Shown here piece by piece: positions 55,865-64,000 of a stretch of DNA of 64,000 bases. Position 1 is the first letter of the stretch, and every line of letters begins with the position of its first letter. The notes under the pieces were generated by a model. The model ran no database searches. It was given only the letters and a program-made list of their open reading frames with translations, and had not been told where the DNA came from. A program made the position numbers and the translations under genes. The DNA comes from Dyella jiangningensis (GTDB taxonomy: Bacteria; Pseudomonadota; Gammaproteobacteria; Xanthomonadales; Rhodanobacteraceae), in contig CP007444.1 of the NCBI GenBank assembly GCA_000632805.1, positions 2,716,772 to 2,780,771 of the forward strand. The letters run 5' to 3'.

Positions 55865-58003
55865 TCAAACAGCATCCAGGTTGCGCTGCGAATGTTCGAG
55901 CAAGCTATCAACGGCTCGAACGAGTTCCGCCTGCCCAAAAGGCTTGGACAGCCGCGGCGTTTTTATCGCGATTTTTCCATCCGTTGCGGCGAAGCCCGTG
56001 ATCATGAGAATGGGAAGCGCGGGATCAAGTTTCGCAACCTGCCTCGCGAGTTCCGCCCCTGTCAAACCGGGCATTGCATAGTCTGTAATGAGCGCCTTTA
56101 TTTCGGGATGCTTCCCTAACACGGCGATGGCTTCATAACCGGACGATGCTTGCAACACCGTATAACCCGCGTCCGAAAGCATCTCGGCGGCTACGCTTCG
56201 AACCAGCTCCTCATCGTCGACCAGCAGCACCGTCGCTGGCTGTGTGCGGCGAACCCTGGTGTCGACCTTGCCGGGGCGAGGTTCAACGTCTGCGTGCCCT
56301 AAGAAAGCAGGCAACCACAATAGAGCTGTGGTTCCACGACCAGGTTCACTGATCAAAGAGAAGTGCCCGCCCGATTGCACGGCAAAGCCATGAACCATGG
56401 ACAGGCCCAATCCGGTGCCATGTTCCTTGCCTTTTGTCGTGAAGAACGGGTCGATAGCTTGCCGCAAGGTTTGCGTATCCATGCCCGACCCAGTGTCGGA
56501 AACCGCAATACGCAGGTATTGGCCATCGACCAAATGTGTTTGACCCGCCACACGCTCGTCTGAGAGCGCAATCTCCAGCTTCCCACCCTCGGGCATCGCA
56601 TCGCGCGCATTGACCGATAAATTCAGCAAAGCCAATTCAAATTGGTTGGGGTCGGCCATGGCCAACGGCAGGTCGGGTGCGCATTCGATCTCCAGACGAA
56701 TCTGCGGCCCCAACGTGCGCGCCAAAAGATCTTCGATCCCGAAGACCAGGCTGCCCAAGTCCGTGGGTCGTGCCTGAAGGTGCTGTCGCCTGGCAAAGGC
56801 GAGCAGGCGTTGTATGAGTGTTCGTGCTCGCTCCGCAGCTTGCAGTCCTGCGGTGGTCAGCCTGTTGATTCGCGGATCGCTACCCTGCAAATGCGCCACC
56901 ACGTCCAACGCACCCATGATGGGTGTCAGCAGATTGTTGAAGTCGTGCGCTACACCGCCGGTAAGTTGACCGATGGTCTCCAATTTCTGCATTTCGTGGA
57001 TGCGGTCAAGCGCTTCTTCCTTTTGCCTGAGAGCCTGGGCCACGCGGTCTTCCAGCTCGCTATTGAGCTCATGCAGTGCCCTCTCCGCCCGGCAACGCTC
57101 GGCCGTGTTCCAGGCGCGCTCGACCACGGAGCGGGCAAAGTCCACTTCCTGATCGGTCCAGTGACGTGGTATCGACCTGGTCAGGGAAAATTGCCCGATC
57201 ACCGCGCCATTCCGCAGGACGGGGACGTCGATCTCAAATACGTGATCGCTTGCTTCTCTTTGTGCGCGAGTAAAGGCGCCCCCGGTGTGGGAGCTTGGTT
57301 GCGCGAGAGAGGACACCCCACTACCTGTCAGGCCTTCGTCCTGAAAGGGTGTCTTGGGCAGCGCCCCCGGCTCGGCGAAGTAGGTGATCGACGCTTCAAG
57401 CTCCCGGCGCAAGAGATGCTCGGCTATCTGTTGTGCATGCTCCGCGTCATTGGCGGCTCTCAACTGGTCCTCCAGGTCGAGGAGCAACGCCTGCCGGCGA
57501 GTGCTCAGTACGCGCTGCGTCGTTTCGGAAACGATGCACAGCACCCCGCCCATGGACCCGTCGACTTCGGTCACCGCCGAGTAGGAGACGTCGAAATAGG
57601 CCGTTTCGCCGTACCCATGCCGCTCAATATAGAAAGGCCGATCTTGCGCCGAAAATGTCTCACCCGTCTCCATCACCCTTCGAAGAAGGGGCTCCAGGTC
57701 GTCCCAAAGCTCGGTCCAGCTCTCCACGGCGGGGCGCCCCAGTGCACCGGGGTGCTTTTCACCAATCGTGGGCGCATAGGCGTCATTGTAGAGAGCGGCC
57801 AGATCCGGCCCCCAGAACAGAACAATCTGTGCGTGGGAGGCAAGCATCATGCGTACGGTTGTTTTCAAGCTCGCCGACCACGCTGCGGGAGCGCCAAGCG
57901 GGGAACGTGACCAATCGCAGTTCTGCAACAGTTCGCTCACATGGCCCATGTCAGTGGATGGCTGCGAACAGAGCTGCTCGTTGGCGATACTGGGTGTAGA
58001 CAT
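55865..58003 (-). CDS. Hybrid sensor histidine kinase with receiver domain
   Basis: A 712-residue protein without membrane helix. Order: a PAS-like N-terminus (WSRSPLGAPAAWSASLKTTV ... GPDLAALYNDAYAP), a GAF-like middle (RAQREASDHVFEIDVPVLRN), a coiled coil (RALHELNSELEDRVAQALRQ), HisKA with phospho-His in GQLTGGVAHDFNNLLTPIMG, ATPase (LLNLSVNARDAMPEGG, SDTGSGM, GTGLGLSMVHGF) and a C-terminal receiver (LLVDDEELVRSV, Asp in ALITDYAMPGLTG, Lys in RLSKPFGQ). This is the type with phosphate sink or CheY-like partner. It faces the SDR gene (convergent). Confidence 0.94.
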   Translation of the reverse strand: MSTPSIANEQLCSQPSTDMGHVSELLQNCDWSRSPLGAPAAWSASLKTTVRMMLASHAQIVLFWGPDLAALYNDAYAPTIGEKHPGALGRPAVESWTELWDDLEPLLRRVMETGETFSAQDRPFYIERHGYGETAYFDVSYSAVTEVDGSMGGVLCIVSETTQRVLSTRRQALLLDLEDQLRAANDAEHAQQIAEHLLRRELEASITYFAEPGALPKTPFQDEGLTGSGVSSLAQPSSHTGGAFTRAQREASDHVFEIDVPVLRNGAVIGQFSLTRSIPRHWTDQEVDFARSVVERAWNTAERCRAERALHELNSELEDRVAQALRQKEEALDRIHEMQKLETIGQLTGGVAHDFNNLLTPIMGALDVVAHLQGSDPRINRLTTAGLQAAERARTLIQRLLAFARRQHLQARPTDLGSLVFGIEDLLARTLGPQIRLEIECAPDLPLAMADPNQFELALLNLSVNARDAMPEGGKLEIALSDERVAGQTHLVDGQYLRIAVSDTGSGMDTQTLRQAIDPFFTTKGKEHGTGLGLSMVHGFAVQSGGHFSLISEPGRGTTALLWLPAFLGHADVEPRPGKVDTRVRRTQPATVLLVDDEELVRSVAAEMLSDAGYTVLQASSGYEAIAVLGKHPEIKALITDYAMPGLTGAELARQVAKLDPALPILMITGFAATDGKIAIKTPRLSKPFGQAELVRAVDSLLEHSQRNLDAV

Positions 58004-58625
58004 GAAACGTGTTCCTGACCGGCTCTTCTAAGGGCCAATCGCTACTGTTGCCTATCAATAGTTCAGGCATTGCGAGGAAGTTGTTGCCACGCGAGGATCG
58101 ACCGGGAGACGGACCTCTCGCCTGCCCAAGGTTGGACGCTTTCCACGTCTAGGGTGCGTGAATATGTGGCAGCCTTTGCCGTCCGAGCTCATCCACGCTT
58201 GAAGCGGGCAGGCAAGGGCTTGCCGTCATCGGCGGTCGCCCTGTTGCGTGGTACGGCCATATGCTTTCCGAAGGCCCGCCTCTGCCTTCGGCAGCGCATC
58301 CGCCCTGTTCCGTTGATACGCCCGTCCGTTCTCCCTGTGCTCGGCCACTTGCTTGCGCAAGCGGCATCGACGACGTCAACCGGGCTCGACGAGTCACCGC
58401 ATACCGTGGGGTTTCTTCCCAAAGCTGGCCGCCGTTGTTCGTGAAACGCCCCGGCTTTGATACGGTCGGTGGGCTTCGCTCATCGGGCGGGAGGCGGCCA
58501 TGTCGATTTGCCGCCCGGCCGTTCGTCATGATGACAAGCAGGGCGACATGTTCGCCCAGGCAACAGCCCATCGCAGTCACGACCTGTGCCGCAGGCATCG
58601 GGCGACCAACCATGAGGACAACGCC
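58004..58625. other. Gene-free gap
   Basis: 622 bp between the hybrid kinase and the GST gene. Frames in this stretch have no start signal or family resemblance. Promoters for both divergent genes should lie here. Confidence 0.5.
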
Positions 58626-59279
58626 ATGACCGTCACCATTACCGCCTTTGAACGCTCGCCCGATGGCGGCATGGGGTTGGCCCGCGACACGCGCGTTCGG
58701 TGGGCGCTGGAAGAAGCCGGCCTGCCCTACGCGGTTCGCCCGGTGTCGTTCACGGCGATGAAGGAGCCGGCGCATTTGGCCGTCCACCCGTTTGGCCAGA
58801 TCCCAACCTATGAGGAGGGCGATCTCGTGCTGTTCGAGTCAGGCGCGATCATCTTCCACGTCGCCTCGCGCCATCCGGGCCTGCTGCCCGACGACGCCCA
58901 AGCCCGCGCCCGCGCGATCACATGGATGTTTGCCGCGCTCAACACGGTGGAACCGCCCATCCTTGAACTTATCACCGTGAAGTTCATCGAGGGCGACAAA
59001 CCGTGGAGCAAGGAGCGCATGCCGCTGATCGCCGATCGTATCCGCCATCGGCTGGGCCAGCTTTCGGCACGCCTGGGCGACGCGGAATGGCTGGATGGCG
59101 CTTTCAGCGCGGGCGACCTGCTCATGGTGTCGGTGCTGCTCAGGACCAGGCCGTCCGGCATCTTGAACGAGTTCCCTTCACTGGCCGCCTATGTCGCCCG
59201 GGGCGAAGCGCGGCCCGCGTACCAGCGGGCATTCGCGGCGCAGCTGGCGTTCAACACGGCCAAGCCGGCGGCTGGCTGA
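58626..59279 (+). CDS. Glutathione S-transferase family protein
   Basis: A 217-residue protein. N-terminal thioredoxin fold (TVTITAFERSPDGGMGLARDTRVRWALEEAGLPY) with the cis-Pro segment FGQIPTYEEGDLVLFESGAI (Glu-Ser binding glutathione). The helical C-terminal domain has AEWLDGAFSAGDLLMVSVLLR (the N-capping box with Asp). The usual N-terminal catalytic Ser/Cys is not obvious (MGLARDTRV), so the catalytic residue is uncertain. Likely conjugates or reduces electrophiles in the cytosol. Confidence 0.87.
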   Translation: MTVTITAFERSPDGGMGLARDTRVRWALEEAGLPYAVRPVSFTAMKEPAHLAVHPFGQIPTYEEGDLVLFESGAIIFHVASRHPGLLPDDAQARARAITWMFAALNTVEPPILELITVKFIEGDKPWSKERMPLIADRIRHRLGQLSARLGDAEWLDGAFSAGDLLMVSVLLRTRPSGILNEFPSLAAYVARGEARPAYQRAFAAQLAFNTAKPAAG

Positions 59280-59307
59280 CGCAGGTTGGCGGCACGTGCG
59301 TAGACGG

Positions 59308-59619
59308 CTATTTGCCACGCCGTCGCGCATCGTGTTCCGCGCCCACCCTCGCCAGGTCATAACGGGCCTGCAGCACCAGCCAATAGGCCGGCGTCGGGTC
59401 CATCACACAGGACAGGCGAAAGGCGAATTCCGCGTTGATGCGCCGCTCACCCCGAGTGATCTGCCGCAACGAGGACACCGAAATACCCGTGCGGCGCGCC
59501 AGCCACGCGATCGACATGGTGCGGGGCCGCAAATGGTCGTTCAGCAGCACGTCGCCGGGGCTACGTAGCAGCTCGGACGCGTCGAAGTCCATCAGCGGAT
59601 GGATGTTGATGAGGCACAT
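59308..59619 (-). CDS. HigA-like Xre-type antitoxin (no toxin gene beside it)
   Basis: A 103-residue protein starting MCLINIHPLMDFDASELLRS (AAGGAAG before ATG 59619). HTH: SIAWLARRTGISVSSLRQITRGERRINAEFAFRLSCVM. The signature start HPxxxLxxxLxxPGxVLxxxL is that of HigA antitoxins. No HigB toxin reading frame was found within 700 bp on either side, so it is an orphan, maybe a regulator of something else. Convergent with GST. Confidence 0.8.
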   Translation of the reverse strand: MCLINIHPLMDFDASELLRSPGDVLLNDHLRPRTMSIAWLARRTGISVSSLRQITRGERRINAEFAFRLSCVMDPTPAYWLVLQARYDLARVGAEHDARRRGK

Positions 59620-60337
59620 GGGGCTTCCTTTCCTGTAGGGCACGGCCTGATGACGGATCAAGCCCTACAGGCTTCCGTGTCGGCGTATGCCGGGGATGGG
59701 TGTCCGTTATCGCTGAGGAGCGGCGCATCGACCGGCCGGCCGATGCGCCGTCGAAAGCGATCAACGGGGACGGGAAATGCTCACTTTCCGCGTGTTATCC
59801 AGCCTGTCGGCGCAAGCACAGGTCGTATGCGTCGCCTATGGTGGCTGTCAGAGCGCGCCGACAGCCACGGCTGCGAAGCGCCCTGCCCGCGCGTCGCGGG
59901 GCCGCAGGAACGGAAGAGAGGGTGCCATCGAGGGGGATGGACGGGCGGATGCGTCCCGTATGATCGCGAACAGCCATGATCAACTCGCTCGGTTGGTGAT
60001 GGTCAGCGGGTCGTCGGTGTTTTCGGCACCACGGCCCGCGCTTCCCGACATCGCTGTCGAGGCCACTTGCACCGCGTTATGAACGACGGTGCATATGGCT
60101 CGCCGAAAGTAGCAAACCCCGTTCGAGCAGCCTCTCAGCGATCACCACGCAACCGCCCAACCAACGGCCGACAACTGTGTCGGTACGCAACGACCGGCTG
60201 GTTCTTCGATTGACGTCGATCGGTATACGCGGTTAGGGGAGCGACGGTCGCCATCACCGGATTTGCCCGCGATCAGATCACGGCGCTTCGCGTTGCTTCG
60301 TCCACGGCGTGGAGCGCGATGCGACGAACGCCACCAC
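59620..60337. other. Gene-free gap with a 30-bp palindrome
   Basis: No credible gene in 718 bp. At 59721-59750 the sequence CGGCGCATCG faces CGATGCGCCG around a CCGGCCGG centre, a nearly perfect 30-bp palindrome. It lies ~100 bp upstream of the HigA-like gene and might be its operator. Confidence 0.55.
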
Positions 60338-60625
60338 TCATTCCGCGGACGTTGTACCGCCCGGCTGCATGCCTTCCGCACGCATGGAAAGGATGGACCG
60401 CAGGTTCTGTTCCAGCTCGGCAATGCTCAGCGGAAAATAGCCATCGTTACCTTCCGAGCGCAGCCAGCCTTCGGCGCGTCCCCGTTCCACATCGACGCCC
60501 TTCGCGCGCAGGGCCGTTACCACGTCGTCGACCGTGATGTAGCCGGCCTCGCAGACCAGCCGCCACAGCCAGTTCATCTTCTGCGGATACACGCCCCGAT
60601 TCAGCGGCGGCTGCTTGTAGGTCAT
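60338..60625 (-). CDS. Small conserved hypothetical protein
   Basis: A 95-residue protein (MTYKQPPLNRGVYPQKMNWL...). The segment GYITVDDVVTALRAKGVDVE, RGRAEGWLRSEGNDGYFPLS, IAELEQNLRSIL recalls half of a DUF1456/YehS unit (WLKxEDDxGYxxCxDxxLxxFLNGLI), but only loosely. The ATG at 60625 has GGAGGACG upstream. It is cytosolic. It is divergent from the marR gene, so the control region is shared. Confidence 0.65.
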   Translation of the reverse strand: MTYKQPPLNRGVYPQKMNWLWRLVCEAGYITVDDVVTALRAKGVDVERGRAEGWLRSEGNDGYFPLSIAELEQNLRSILSMRAEGMQPGGTTSAE

Positions 60626-60771
60626 CGTGGCGTCCTCCACTGCACCGGATGGCTGCCGACGTTTTAGCAGATGCTGGCGGTCGCGTGATGGCGGATGCCC
60701 ACCCTGGGCCCGCCGATTCCCTTCAGCGCAACGCCTGTCCATGCCGTACCGGCTCCCGGCCGGCCATTGAA

Positions 60772-60791
60772 TTGCATTAGCACTAATGCAA
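60772..60791. promoter_or_regulatory. MarR operator
   Basis: Perfect inverted repeat TTGCATTAG CA CTAATGCAA, 10 bp before the marR start. MarR proteins bind such 18-20-bp palindromes, so self-repression is likely. Confidence 0.8.
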
Positions 60792-60801
60792 TCATGCTGG
60801 C

Positions 60802-61290
60802 ATGACCAATAAAACACCCCCTGGCCTGGGAGAGCTGCTCCGCTATGTGGGCGAACTCATCGATGGCGGTGCCGAAGAGGACTACCGCGCCATGGGCCTC
60901 ACGTATCGCCCGCGCTATACCCCGGTGCTGCGCGCGCTGAGCGCCGGCGCCGAGACCGTGACGGACATTACCGAGCGCAGCAAGCTGACCCAGGGCGCGA
61001 TCAGCCAGACGGTAAGCCTCATGCAGAAGGATGGCCTGGTGGAACGCCGCGGCCTGGACGACGGCCGCAAGTCGGCGATCCGCCTGACACGCCAGGGGCA
61101 AAAGCTGCTCGCGACGCTGGAGCCGCACTGGAACGTCACCTTCGAGGCCATCCGCGCGCTTGAACGCGAGATTGGACGGCCGCTGATCGAGACGCTCTCC
61201 GACGCCGCGGCGGCGCTTGAACGTAGCGGCTTCCACGAGCGCTTGATGGAAGCCAGGACCAAATCACCCAGCCGAAAGCGAAAATCATGA
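60802..61290 (+). CDS. MarR-family transcriptional regulator
   Basis: A 162-residue protein. Winged HTH of MarR: TDITERSKLTQGAISQTVSLMQKDGLVERRGLDDGRKSAIRLTRQGQKLL (recognition helix TQGAISQTVSLM, wing DDGRKS). It ends in a basic tail (KSPSRKRKS). It overlaps the thioesterase gene by ATGA and has a palindrome operator just upstream, so it probably represses its own operon and is released by a ligand handled by the thioesterase (inference). Confidence 0.92.
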   Translation: MTNKTPPGLGELLRYVGELIDGGAEEDYRAMGLTYRPRYTPVLRALSAGAETVTDITERSKLTQGAISQTVSLMQKDGLVERRGLDDGRKSAIRLTRQGQKLLATLEPHWNVTFEAIRALEREIGRPLIETLSDAAAALERSGFHERLMEARTKSPSRKRKS

Positions 61291-61736
61291 GCGCCATACA
61301 AGCGGCACCGTTGGGCCCCGGTCTGGTCCATGAGGAATCCATGGTGGTCCGTGCCAGACACACGGTTCCGGACGTCGAAAGGGATTGGCCGGGTTTCGTG
61401 GACATGCCGCCCGTCCTTGCAACGGCGATGATGATTGGCTTCATCGAGCAGACCTGCATCCAGGCGCTGCGCCCCTTTCTTTCGGAGCACCAGCGAACCG
61501 TAGGCACCCATGTGGATGTCAGCCACGTCGCCGCGACGCCCGTCGGCATGCGAGTGACGGCCAAAGTGGAGCTGATCGACGTGCATGGTCGATCACTGGT
61601 GTTTCGCGTCGCCTGCTTCGACGAGGGTGGGCTCATCGGCGAAGGTAATCATCAGCGCGCCATCATCGATCTTGCACGCTTTACGCAGAAGGTGGCCGAG
61701 AAGGCTGCAAAGGCGTCGGCCGACAGCGCTGGCTGA
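61287..61736 (+). CDS. Hotdog-fold thioesterase (FlK-like)
   Basis: A 149-residue protein with the hotdog thioesterase layout. VLATAMMIGFIEQTCIQALRPFL resembles the active helix with Glu (as in fluoroacetyl-CoA thioesterase FlK), then TVGTHVDVSHVAATPVGMRVTAKVELIDVHGRSLVFRVACFD and a GEGNHQRAIID end with His. It likely hydrolyses a CoA or ACP thioester. It is translationally coupled to marR. Confidence 0.85.
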   Translation: MSAIQAAPLGPGLVHEESMVVRARHTVPDVERDWPGFVDMPPVLATAMMIGFIEQTCIQALRPFLSEHQRTVGTHVDVSHVAATPVGMRVTAKVELIDVHGRSLVFRVACFDEGGLIGEGNHQRAIIDLARFTQKVAEKAAKASADSAG

Positions 61737-61983
61737 TCGACACGAGCCTCACAGCAATCGCTTGCGGGCCCCTGACCGCTTATGCCCGCGCGTCATCTTC
61801 CCCTGCCATTTTGTTATTTCCACTACGGAAGCCGCTGGCAAATACTCGCTGGAAGTCTGGAACTGCGCTAAAAGCGAGTCTCTGGAATCTAGCCCCACGG
61901 CGCCGGGCGCTGCGCGCCCGCTTTGGGGCTCCGCGCATGACGTCGCATGGTGACGCCATGACCACGGCATGAGGCGCAGGCCG

Positions 61984-62445
61984 ATGAACGAACGCACGAC
62001 ATATCGCTGGCCCCGGGGCACGCCGCTTTTCAGCCTGATCGGGCTCTACGCGCTTGGCTTGCTGATGGCAGCGCAACCACGCCTCACGCATGTTCTCGTT
62101 GGGAAAGCAGCCATTACGGCGTACTTTCTCCTCTCCACCCTGTTCTGCCTCTACCTCTATCGTTTTCGCATCACGCTGGACGCAACATCGATACGCGCGG
62201 GTGCCTTTTTCTTCAGGCAAATGGCATTTGCCGATGTCGTTCGAACGACGTATGTCCATGACGATGACGGCGGGAAGATCACCCTCTACGCCGCCGATGG
62301 AACGCAGATCCGCATAGGGGAAACCATCGAGGATTTCGGGTCGTGCGCGAACGCGATCAACGCGAGGCTTCCCAGGCATCTCCAGATCTTCCCGATCGCG
62401 CGGGCGGTGCCGACGGACGCCATGAGCGGTAGCGACCTGGTCTAG
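61984..62445 (+). CDS. Membrane protein with C-terminal PH-like domain
   Basis: A 153-residue protein starting MNERTTYRWPRGTPLFSLIG (ATG 61984; a longer reading from 61969 is possible). Two membrane helices (PLFSLIGLYALGLLMAAQ, ITAYFLLSTLFCLYLYRF) are followed by ITLDATSIRAGAFFFRQMAFADVVR and KITLYAADGTQIRIGETIED, which look like the bacterial PH-like (bPH2) layout. Function is unknown. Single gene, between the thioesterase and the convergent CGNR gene. Confidence 0.6.
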   Translation: MNERTTYRWPRGTPLFSLIGLYALGLLMAAQPRLTHVLVGKAAITAYFLLSTLFCLYLYRFRITLDATSIRAGAFFFRQMAFADVVRTTYVHDDDGGKITLYAADGTQIRIGETIEDFGSCANAINARLPRHLQIFPIARAVPTDAMSGSDLV

Positions 62446-62604
62446 AAGCCGCCAGCGCTGGCTTCCTCTTGAGCCCACTCGTCAGCCCGAGACCGAGGGC
62501 TGGCTCAAGTTCGATGAAGCGACTTCATACCGCAACGAAGGCCTGCTGCCCGCCACCTGATGCGCTGTCATGGAAGTCGGCACGATGCGCCGAAGCCCTG
62601 ATGA

Positions 62605-63231
62605 CTAGGCTCCTGTCTCTTTCTGACGCCGCCGGTGGGCTGCCTGTTTTGCGCGGTTGCCGCAGAACGCCATGCTGCACCAGCGGCGCGCGTGTCCACG
62701 CGTGTGGTCCGCGAAAAGCAGGGTGCAAGTGGGCCCTTCGCACGCTTTCACATGCGAGAAGTCTTCGTTGCAAACCAGGCGCGCCATGGCTTCGGCGATC
62801 GGCAACAGCAACGCTTCGGGTGAATTCCAGCGACGCCTGCGTGAGAACGTAAACGCAGGCACATTGCCGGACGGCTGCGCAACAATTTCACCGTAACCCT
62901 CGTCACGCCGAAGCAGCTCGTTCAAAGGTTCGAGTCCGGCCAGGTCGTCGGGCGTCAGCGGCCGCCCCTTGCGCTCGCGGACGAACGAACGGAACCACTC
63001 CCTCAGCGCCCTCGCCTGCGCAGCAAGACGATCCAGCTCGCCCGGGATCGCCCTCTCTTGAATGTCGTGAAGCACATCGTCAGGCACGAGTCGCGCCTGG
63101 TGAAGCCAGCCAAGCAGCCCTTCACCGTCTTCAAGCCAATCTATGGGCGTCTCGACCGGCGTAGCGACTGAGTTGAGGAAATCGAGTCCGGTGGCATCGG
63201 CCAGGAAAAAGGCGGGTAGCGTCTGGGTCAT
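62605..63231 (-). CDS. CGNR zinc-finger / ABATE-domain regulator
   Basis: A 208-residue protein starting at ATG 63231 (AGGAGG directly upstream). N-terminal ABATE domain (LADATGLDFLNSVATPVETP ... ALREWFRSFVRERKG) and C-terminal CGNR zinc finger C-x-GPTCTLLFADHT...RRWCSMAFCGNRAKQAAHRRR (four Cys). These are transcription factors of unknown effector. It is divergent from the hydrolase at 63385, and the shared 153-bp region has two inverted-repeat pairs, so it probably controls that gene. Confidence 0.87.
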   Translation of the reverse strand: MTQTLPAFFLADATGLDFLNSVATPVETPIDWLEDGEGLLGWLHQARLVPDDVLHDIQERAIPGELDRLAAQARALREWFRSFVRERKGRPLTPDDLAGLEPLNELLRRDEGYGEIVAQPSGNVPAFTFSRRRRWNSPEALLLPIAEAMARLVCNEDFSHVKACEGPTCTLLFADHTRGHARRWCSMAFCGNRAKQAAHRRRQKETGA

Positions 63232-63250
63232 GGAACCTCCTGACGCCAAA

Positions 63251-63322
63251 GTAACCACTCTGACGACGCTTGACAAGTTACTTCTCCCGATAATAACCTT
63301 CATAACGACGTTTAAGAGGTTA
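63251..63322. promoter_or_regulatory. Two inverted-repeat sites in the CGNR/hydrolase control region
   Basis: Pair 1: GTAAC (63251) and GTTAC (63277-63281). Pair 2: TAACCT (63294-63299) and AGGTTA (63317-63322), the latter within GAGGTTAC. Both pairs carry a GACG in the spacer and look like sites for one dimeric regulator. Confidence 0.45.
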
Positions 63323-63384
63323 CGACAACAAGCCAAAGCGCCGCACTTGCGGGCCTTTGCGCCAGCTCCCGGGAGGGCAACAGG

Positions 63385-64000
63385 ATGAAATCCACGAAGG
63401 TTACGGCGGTACTGGCTCACGGAGCCTGGGCGGACGAGTCCAGCTGGTCGAAGGTGCTGCGCGAACTCCACGCCAAGTCCATCAAGGCGGTTACCCTCAG
63501 CTTGCCCATGTCTTCTTTCGACGGGGATGTGGGGGCATTGGAAGAGCTGCTGGCGACGCTCGACGGCCCGGCGATTCTCGTAGCGCACGCCTATGCCGGC
63601 GCGGTGATCGCCGCCACGCAAAGCCCGAAGGTAAAGGCGCTGGTGTATATCGCGGGCCTGGCGCCGGATGAGGGCGAAACCGTAGCCGAGGTATTCAATC
63701 GCTTCGGACACGACGACAAGGCGCCGGTACTGGCGCCAAGCAGCGACGGACGCATCTGGTTGCCGCAAGAAGCATTCGCCACGGCGTTCGCACAACACGC
63801 AACGGCACAGGAACAACAGGCACTCGCCGCCGCGCAGCGGCCCATATCTCCCGAGTGCATCACGGTTCCTGTCGGCGAACCGCTATGGAAGCGCGTACCG
63901 GCCTGGTACCTCATAGCGCAACACGACCACATGATTCCCGAAAAAACACAGCGTTTCATGGCCGAACGGATGCATGCGCATACACGCGCCTATCCCGTCG
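63385..64000 (+). CDS. Alpha/beta hydrolase, C-terminus cut by window edge; nucleophile serine missing
   Basis: The 205 codons present start MKSTKVTAVLAHGAWADESS, a common opening of the EstC/salicylate-esterase-like hydrolase group (HGAWADxSSW). The nucleophile elbow that should read GHSYGG is VAHAYAGAVI here (GCGCACGCCTATGCC), with Ala in place of Ser. The acid/His region is present up to WYLIAQHDHMIPEKTQRFMA. Without Ser it may bind and not cleave, or use another residue. GGGAGGGCAAC precedes the ATG. Divergent from the CGNR gene. Confidence 0.82.
   Translation, partial: MKSTKVTAVLAHGAWADESSWSKVLRELHAKSIKAVTLSLPMSSFDGDVGALEELLATLDGPAILVAHAYAGAVIAATQSPKVKALVYIAGLAPDEGETVAEVFNRFGHDDKAPVLAPSSDGRIWLPQEAFATAFAQHATAQEQQALAAAQRPISPECITVPVGEPLWKRVPAWYLIAQHDHMIPEKTQRFMAERMHAHTRAYPV

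Noticed and set aside
59561..59764. A minus-strand frame overlapping the HigA-like gene start
   Set aside because: Overlaps a better supported gene in another frame and has no start signal.
60338..60817. A longer reading (to 60817) of the small conserved protein
   Set aside because: It would run through the marR operator and start codon; the ATG at 60625 has GGAGGACG upstream.

Overview
This is a GC-rich chromosomal stretch from a Gram-negative bacterium. Outer-membrane and envelope proteins (TonB-dependent receptor, OprB-like porin, NodT-type outer membrane factor, ESPR-type autotransporter) show the Gram-negative character. The house-keeping typA gene, the cold-shock gene and the many GTAGGAGCGCACCC-type palindromes fit a gammaproteobacterium of the Xanthomonadales/Rhodanobacteraceae kind (Dyella, Luteibacter or Rhodanobacter). 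The taxon is an inference from protein style and repeats, not a search result. The window looks chromosomal and mixes core genes with many small accessory blocks. No rRNA, tRNA, CRISPR array or prophage was seen.

Layout. 0-5.5 kb: start of a TonB receptor (minus), a GntP-type permease, the translational GTPase typA, and a carbohydrate porin. 5.5-10.1 kb: two clusters of long palindromic REP-like repeats bracket a methyltransferase, a small acidic protein and a secreted DUF1800/DUF1501 pair. 10.1-11.9 kb: a minus-strand PadR / HAAS-sensor / DUF1579 operon. 12.0-20.9 kb: a tripartite RND efflux system with its TetR regulator, an SDR and a thioredoxin-reductase-like flavoprotein. TetR operators can be seen in both control regions, and two copies of a different palindromic repeat flank the block. 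21.5-28.4 kb: an atypical Nramp-family transporter, a methyltransferase/YkgJ pair, an orphan response regulator, a FAS1 protein and a scatter of very small unknown proteins. 28.6-34.7 kb: TetR plus a frameshifted MFS pump, TetR plus a membrane protein, and an SDR plus an ECF sigma factor with a SnoaL-like tail. 35.4-41.9 kb: a 2141-residue autotransporter with exact 192-bp internal repeats. 42.05-43.42 kb: an intact IS110/IS1111-type insertion sequence. 43.5-48.5 kb: two alpha/beta hydrolases, a DUF998 gene with an early stop, small proteins, a second YkgJ gene preceded by a decayed methyltransferase, and a cold-shock protein. 48.8-58.0 kb: an AraC regulator, a NarL-type two-component pair, a row of plus-strand enzymes (isochorismatase-like, cupin, epoxide-hydrolase-like, SDR) and a hybrid histidine kinase. 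58.6-64 kb: glutathione transferase, orphan HigA-like regulator, MarR plus thioesterase, a membrane protein, a CGNR regulator and the start of an alpha/beta hydrolase whose nucleophile serine is replaced.

Common theme. Much of the window is small regulator-plus-target modules for xenobiotic efflux or detoxification (TetR/RND, TetR/MFS, TetR/DUF308, MarR/thioesterase, PadR/sensor, CGNR/hydrolase). In several cases the operator palindrome can be read directly from the sequence. Signs of ongoing gene decay and duplication (MFS frameshift, DUF998 nonsense codon, duplicated MTase-YkgJ module, duplicated REP block) suggest a plastic accessory region. The most unusual items are the twice-seen methyltransferase/YkgJ module, the alternating palindromic repeat family around the RND block, the Nramp homologue lacking both canonical metal-binding motifs, and the IS110-type element with a long 3' noncoding end that could encode a bridge RNA.
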